DNA of 19,328 nt, from positions 1 through 19,328 of the forward strand of contig DXXQ01000136.1 of NCBI GenBank assembly GCA_019416265.1. The letters run 5' to 3'. Below the pieces are notes generated by a model, which had not been told where the DNA came from, ran no database searches, and worked only from the letters and a program-made list of their open reading frames with translations. Below, piece by piece: positions 15,422 to 19,328 of this stretch (within the stretch, counting starts at the first letter, position 1; every line of letters begins with the position of its first letter). Source of the DNA: Clostridiales bacterium (GTDB lineage: Bacteria > Bacillota > Clostridia > Lachnospirales > Lachnospiraceae). The translations under genes and the position numbers were made by a program.

Positions 15422-16873
15422 TTACACCGACCCATCCCTGCAAACCACAGCCTTCACCGTCTTCAACAGTATCCTGAAATCCAGTCCCATGCTCCAGTTC
15501 CGTATATATTCCGTATCCAGCTTCACCACTTCCTCAAAGTCCGTGATGTCACTCCGGCCGCTCACCTGCCACATTCCGGTAAGTCCCGGCTTCATGGATA
15601 TCCTTGCACGGTGGTGGAATTTGTAATGTTCATACTCTGATGGAAGGGCCGGCCTGTAACCAACCAGCGACATATGTCCCAGCAAGATGTTCACAAATTG
15701 AGGAAATTCATCCAGAGACGTTGCCCTGATAAACTGACCGATTCCGGTCTTTTTCGTTCCGTCCGGCAGGATCCTGTTCCCGATGATCCTTGGATCGAAG
15801 TCTAGCTTAAACATCAGATCACTGCTCATCTTGTTTTCTTTCATAAGCTCCGCTTTTCTCTCTTCCGCATCCATATACATGCTACGGAACTTATACATTT
15901 TGAATGTTTTTCCGTTCTGTCCTACTCTCTCCTGTGAAAAGAAAATCGGGCCCGGAGAACTGATGTAAATAATCGGCGCTATAAAGATAAAAATGATTCC
16001 GGTTGCAAGACAGCCACAGATTCCAGCAACAATATCTATACTTCTCTTTAACACAGCCTGTTTAAAGGTCATGAAGTTTAAACTTGTGGTCAATACCGTA
16101 TAATCTCCGATTCGTTCCACAAGCTGATTGCCGCCAGCCCCCTCTGAATTCTTCGCAAGATTAAGGTGGACTGTCAAAGCCATCTCGGTACAACGGTCAA
16201 TAAGTTCTTTCGGATAAGGCTCTTTTTCATCAAGATTGATAAACACCTCATCCACCCACATCTGAAGAAGACATTCTGCTGCATTTTCTGCGTCTGATAC
16301 AACAGGAATCCCCTCAATCAGCGTGCCGCTCATATCTTTGTCCAGTACAATCACTCCGTTGAGCTTATACATATCGTAGTTTTTTTCTTTTATATTACGA
16401 ACAACTTCATCTGCAATCTTACTGGTGGTAATGATCACTAAAGAGGAGTCTCCTCCGTTTTTCATTCGTTTATGTAATATTTTTTTCCAAATTAAGCGGG
16501 TTACATATGTTAATAAACCGTACAATACCACCATTGTGTACAAAGCAATTCTGGAATAAGCATTGCCATCCTGCATTGTGATCAGATATAGACTGCACAC
16601 CAGCAGCATCATCAGAGATTGCTTGATTGAAGAAGCAAATTCCTTATAATATCCTCTTTTCAAAACATTTTTATATGTTTCAAAAAGAAAAATCACGATA
16701 ATATCTGCAAGCTCCGCAAAGATTGCCATATTCCGGTATAACGGAACCATATAGGGATTCCAGTCACCCTGACGCAACACATATGATATGTAAAACGCAA
16801 GCTGCACACACAACAAATCCAACAAGATAAAATCAACATGCTTGACCCAGCCATTTGAGTTTTTTCTATACAT
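15422..16873 (-). CDS. Undecaprenyl-phosphate sugar-1-phosphate transferase (initiating enzyme)
   Basis: The 483-residue membrane protein starts capsule repeat-unit synthesis by moving a hexose-1-phosphate onto undecaprenyl phosphate. Four N-terminal membrane segments lie within about residues 10-135. A cytosolic Rossmann-like domain follows (SLVIITTSKIADEVVRNIKEKNY), and a further hydrophobic hairpin near 278 starts the catalytic part. That part has SSPGPIFFSQERVGQNGKTFKMYKFRSMY, RATSLDEFPQFVNILLGHMSLVGYRPALP and ISMKPGLTGMWQVSGRSD, the hallmark motifs of WcaJ/WbaP/CpsE-type polyprenyl-phosphate hexose transferases. Glucose or galactose is the usual substrate and cannot be separated here. 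It is the first recognisable polysaccharide gene of the operon, with GAGGGG about 12 bases before the ATG. Confidence 0.93.
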   Translation of the reverse strand: MYRKNSNGWVKHVDFILLDLLCVQLAFYISYVLRQGDWNPYMVPLYRNMAIFAELADIIVIFLFETYKNVLKRGYYKEFASSIKQSLMMLLVCSLYLITMQDGNAYSRIALYTMVVLYGLLTYVTRLIWKKILHKRMKNGGDSSLVIITTSKIADEVVRNIKEKNYDMYKLNGVIVLDKDMSGTLIEGIPVVSDAENAAECLLQMWVDEVFINLDEKEPYPKELIDRCTEMALTVHLNLAKNSEGAGGNQLVERIGDYTVLTTSLNFMTFKQAVLKRSIDIVAGICGCLATGIIFIFIAPIIYISSPGPIFFSQERVGQNGKTFKMYKFRSMYMDAEERKAELMKENKMSSDLMFKLDFDPRIIGNRILPDGTKKTGIGQFIRATSLDEFPQFVNILLGHMSLVGYRPALPSEYEHYKFHHRARISMKPGLTGMWQVSGRSDITDFEEVVKLDTEYIRNWSMGLDFRILLKTVKAVVCRDGSV

Positions 16874-16890
16874 TTTTCTCTCTTCCCCTC

Positions 16891-17055
16891 TTATATTATT
16901 CTTCCGTTTCGTTTTCTCTCATGCAGGCATGCTGACAAGCGCCTCATTGATCCTGTAACCGGAAAACCTTCCAAGGCGCTATACTCAAACTCTTCTATTT
17001 CTTTCTCACTCTGTTGCCGATCGGTTATGATCAGCGTTAAACTTTTTCTGTACAT
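16891..17055 (-). CDS. Possible 54-residue ORF just after a G tract
   Basis: An ATG at 17055 opens 54 codons (MYRKSLTLIITDRQQSEKEI to RKRNGRII) and stops 17 bases before the initiating transferase gene. The only ribosome-site candidate is the run of nine G five bases upstream, which could pair with the anti-Shine-Dalgarno through one G-U pair. I recognise no domain and see no signal peptide; the middle is charged and the end basic. It could be a leader ORF for the capsule operon, a remnant, or chance. A frame crossing the tract from an ATG at 17092 would join this ORF in frame if the tract had eight or eleven G. Confidence 0.3.
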   Translation of the reverse strand: MYRKSLTLIITDRQQSEKEIEEFEYSALEGFPVTGSMRRLSACLHERKRNGRII

Positions 17056-17060
17056 TTCTA

Positions 17061-17069
17061 CCCCCCCCC
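17061..17069 (-). repeat. Run of nine G upstream of the capsule genes
   Basis: Nine C on the plus strand are nine G in the direction of transcription. They sit between the helicase stop and the first capsule gene. A short frame starting at the ATG at 17092, directly after the helicase stop (TAAATG), crosses the tract. With nine G it ends after 27 codons, with ten it ends at TAG right behind the tract, and with eight or eleven it runs into the 54-codon ORF. Confidence 0.85.
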
Positions 17070-17070
17070 G

Positions 17071-17102
17071 AAAAATTCGTTATATTTTTCATTTATAACG
17101 AA
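17071..17102 (-). terminator. Weak hairpin with T run at the helicase 3' end
   Basis: TTCGTTATA (17094-17102 on the complement) and TATAACGAA (17076-17084) form a perfect nine-base stem with a nine-base loop, followed by five T in the transcription direction (17075-17071). It overlaps the helicase stop codon. Only two pairs are G-C, so it would be a leaky terminator at best. It may attenuate rather than end transcription into the capsule genes. Confidence 0.45.
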
Positions 17103-19328
17103 ACCGTAGAGGGTTTCTCCTGTAAATCCTTTGTTATTTCCCAATCCATACCGATGCTGTTCAGCTTCTGAATCTGGGTAGCTGTCAATCCTTTTCTTAC
17201 ATTGCTGTTACGGTATTTCTTCCGCTGCTCCGCAACCCATTTTCCCAGCCAGATATGGTCAGGCGTCACATAGGTCTGTGGAATCCGTAAATTGCCATGC
17301 TCATGGTAATAGCCTTCGGCTAATCGAAAACGGATATCCCAGGAGGTTTCCCAGATCATACCGATACCGGAAAGTCTTTGGATCCGTTCTTCTGTCAACT
17401 GATAATTGGTATTACTGCTGTCCTGTCTTGCAATACGCATATTGCTGATCCACTTGCCCAGCCGTATACCGTCTACGGTGTAATTCACCGGAACTTCCAG
17501 ATTCCCATGCTCCCTGAAATAGGCTTCTGCCAGCTGATACTTTTCTTCAAATTTGCTGTCATAACAGTTCTCCCAGCAAATCCCGATCTGCTCTAATGCT
17601 TCCCGCTTTTCCTCTGACAAATGTTCTGCATTGCAGCGCTGGATTCTGACCCATCTGCCAAGACGCAGACCGTCTTTTGTACAATAATTTACCGGTATAT
17701 CTAAATCTCCCCTGGAGCAATAGTAAGCTCTTGCAGCTGCATAGAGGGTACTCCAGTTCTGTTCCTTTTTATTCCATATAAAGCCCACTTCATTCAGCAA
17801 ATCTATTTTTTCTTCTTCCAAAGCATTTTCTGCCGCAAGCTTTCTTTGTCTGGATACCCATCTTCCAAGAGCAAGTCCCGTTTCTGTACGGTATCTGTCG
17901 ATCACATCTGCATCCCCTTGTTTCCTGACATATTCCTTCAATTCTTCGTAGGCAGTCAGCCAGATATGGTCGGACATATTTTCCCAAACCATACCCAGAA
18001 CATCTAATTTCGCTATCTGCTCTTCTGTAAGAGTCCCTGAAATCTTGCCCTGTCTCACTTTTCGCTGTGTCAGGATCCAGCTTCCCAAAGCAAGGCCGTT
18101 TTCTGTTACATACCCCTTGGGAATTCTTAAATGGTTATAGGTACTGTGGAACTTCTCTGCCTCCTGATACCAGATATCCCACGATGCGGTCAGGCTTCTC
18201 TGTAATTGGTCGAATATTTCTCTGCAGTTTCTGATCTCATCAATGATCTGGAACCGCTCTGAGAACAGCCCCCTCCTGCTTTCCGGTATGGCACAGAATG
18301 CTTCTTCTATTTCCTCCTGTAAAGAATCGATGCAGTACAGGCTGTCAAAATTGTTGACAATGTCAAAAATTACCGGTTTCCTGTCCCTTGCAGCGGAAAG
18401 CGCCCGGCCTACCTGCTGTAAATACAGAATGGGAGAAATGGTGGGACGGAGTAAGATCACACCGTCAATGTTTCCCACATGAATCCCTTCGTTGAGCATA
18501 TCGATACAATACAGCAGCTTCAGATGCCCGCTTTCATCCTCACAAAATTCCTTGAACTGCCTGCGGCTTTCATTGCTGTCATAATAAACCTGGTAAATAT
18601 GCGGTTCCTGATCAAGTCCACGGAACCACTTGTCAGAAAGCTCCATCATCTCGTCCATATGCTCTTTCCCCGCACAGAAGACCAGATATTTTCCATGGGG
18701 CTTCATGTGCTTTTTGAAGATTTTTTCGGGGCCGTCCGCGCTTTGCAGGCTTCTCCGAAGCTTCTCTAAGAGCTCTTCACTTTGTTTGCGGGCCTCCCGG
18801 TTCTTTAAAGCCTCTACTCTTCTGGTAAGCTTTTTTAGTTCTTCGCCATAGGAATAAAGAGATATTACATAAGTCGGCGCCGGCAAAATATTCAGACTGA
18901 TCGCTTCACCCAGACTCATTCTGGATGCCACATGACCTTCGAAAATTTCCTCTGCCATATCTCTCTGGTTATCCAGATATCTTACATTTGTTGCAGAAAG
19001 CCCTAATACCTTTGCAAAAGGACAACTGCTCAGCAGCTTGCTTACGCTTTTTCCCCATTCTGCCGCACCGCACCTGTGAAATTCATCAAGGATGATATAA
19101 TCTGCTTCTTTTGTGTCAGCGTTCTCTTCCTCCCACATAAGCTTTGCATAGGTTGAAAACGTGACGTTTCCTAGCGCTTCATCTGAGCCTCCCGCCCTGA
19201 TATAGTTTTCCTTCTGTGTATGGAAAATATATTCACTTGGCGCAAGCCACAAAATTCGCGAATCCGGATGATCTTCTGCAAGCTTAAAGCCAAGAAAGGA
19301 TTTTCCGGTTCCCGTTGGATGGATGACT
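17093..19328 (-). CDS. SF2 DEAD/DEAH-box helicase with five helicase-associated repeats, 5' end outside the window
   Basis: The frame is open to the right edge. The first visible residues, VIHPTGTGKSFLGFKLAEDHP, contain the Walker A motif, so little beyond the extreme N-terminus is missing. Further on are DEFHRCGAAEW (DExH, motif II), LGLSATN (motif III), LLYCIDMLNEGIHV and YLQQVGRALSAARD (motif VI), giving a complete SF2 core. From about residue 380 of the visible part to the end there are five repeats of about 65-73 residues, each with a W at the start, a GLxLGxW or similar centre followed by QR, and an IGxxWE end. This is the helicase-associated (HA) domain of uncharacterised bacterial helicases. 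DNA or RNA remodelling is expected; no link to polysaccharide synthesis is known to me. Its stop overlaps a hairpin. Confidence 0.9.
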   Translation of the reverse strand, partial: VIHPTGTGKSFLGFKLAEDHPDSRILWLAPSEYIFHTQKENYIRAGGSDEALGNVTFSTYAKLMWEEENADTKEADYIILDEFHRCGAAEWGKSVSKLLSSCPFAKVLGLSATNVRYLDNQRDMAEEIFEGHVASRMSLGEAISLNILPAPTYVISLYSYGEELKKLTRRVEALKNREARKQSEELLEKLRRSLQSADGPEKIFKKHMKPHGKYLVFCAGKEHMDEMMELSDKWFRGLDQEPHIYQVYYDSNESRRQFKEFCEDESGHLKLLYCIDMLNEGIHVGNIDGVILLRPTISPILYLQQVGRALSAARDRKPVIFDIVNNFDSLYCIDSLQEEIEEAFCAIPESRRGLFSERFQIIDEIRNCREIFDQLQRSLTASWDIWYQEAEKFHSTYNHLRIPKGYVTENGLALGSWILTQRKVRQGKISGTLTEEQIAKLDVLGMVWENMSDHIWLTAYEELKEYVRKQGDADVIDRYRTETGLALGRWVSRQRKLAAENALEEEKIDLLNEVGFIWNKKEQNWSTLYAAARAYYCSRGDLDIPVNYCTKDGLRLGRWVRIQRCNAEHLSEEKREALEQIGICWENCYDSKFEEKYQLAEAYFREHGNLEVPVNYTVDGIRLGKWISNMRIARQDSSNTNYQLTEERIQRLSGIGMIWETSWDIRFRLAEGYYHEHGNLRIPQTYVTPDHIWLGKWVAEQRKKYRNSNVRKGLTATQIQKLNSIGMDWEITKDLQEKPSTVSL

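Overview
The window is most of a capsular or exopolysaccharide (Wzx/Wzy-type) biosynthesis cluster. All genes read on the minus strand, so transcription runs from high to low coordinates. Low to moderate GC, strong AGGAGG-type ribosome sites, frequent GTG starts, an EpsG-type polymerase and a WcaJ/WbaP-like initiating transferase all point to a Firmicute, probably a gut Clostridium of the Lachnospiraceae (Blautia/Dorea/Ruminococcus-like). That placement is an inference from gene types, not a match to a genome.

Layout in transcription order. A 5'-truncated SF2 helicase with five helicase-associated repeats occupies 19328-17093. A 219-base gap follows, holding a hairpin, a run of nine G and a possible 54-codon ORF. 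Next come the initiating sugar-phosphate transferase (16873-15422) and a two-domain fucokinase/GDP-fucose pyrophosphorylase (15384-12331). A 3'-truncated UDP-glucose dehydrogenase (12300-12007) is broken exactly where a stretch of degenerate repeats begins (12037-11540). The non-coding stretch 12006-11364 separates it from a second, intact and GC-richer UDP-glucose dehydrogenase (11363-10113). After that the cluster is tightly packed: GT4 glycosyltransferase, hexapeptide acyltransferase, two tandem paralogous GT2 enzymes separated by a run of ten G, CatB-like acetyltransferase, GT4 glycosyltransferase, EpsG-like polymerase, GT2 glycosyltransferase, TupA-like ATP-grasp protein, divergent GT-B glycosyltransferase, and the start of a Wzx flippase that runs off the left edge.

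How the genes fit together. The first transferase loads a sugar phosphate on undecaprenyl phosphate. The glycosyltransferases extend the repeat unit, with GDP-fucose (from salvaged fucose) and UDP-glucuronate as likely donors. Acyltransferases and perhaps the ATP-grasp protein decorate it. Wzx flips the unit and the EpsG-like protein polymerises it.

The points most worth a second look are two long G tracts on the coding strand, placed so that slippage would change how a reading frame ends relative to the next start codon, and the repeat-rich scar that cuts the first ugd copy. The scar begins with a 23-bp TGT-type terminus, carries similar sites at about 50-bp spacing, and looks like the remains of a transposon end. 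Base composition is mosaic: by hand count 10621-10680 has 32/60 G+C and 9541-9600 has 31/60, against 18/60 at 2041-2100 and 12/60 at 1081-1140. The locus was probably assembled from parts of different origin.
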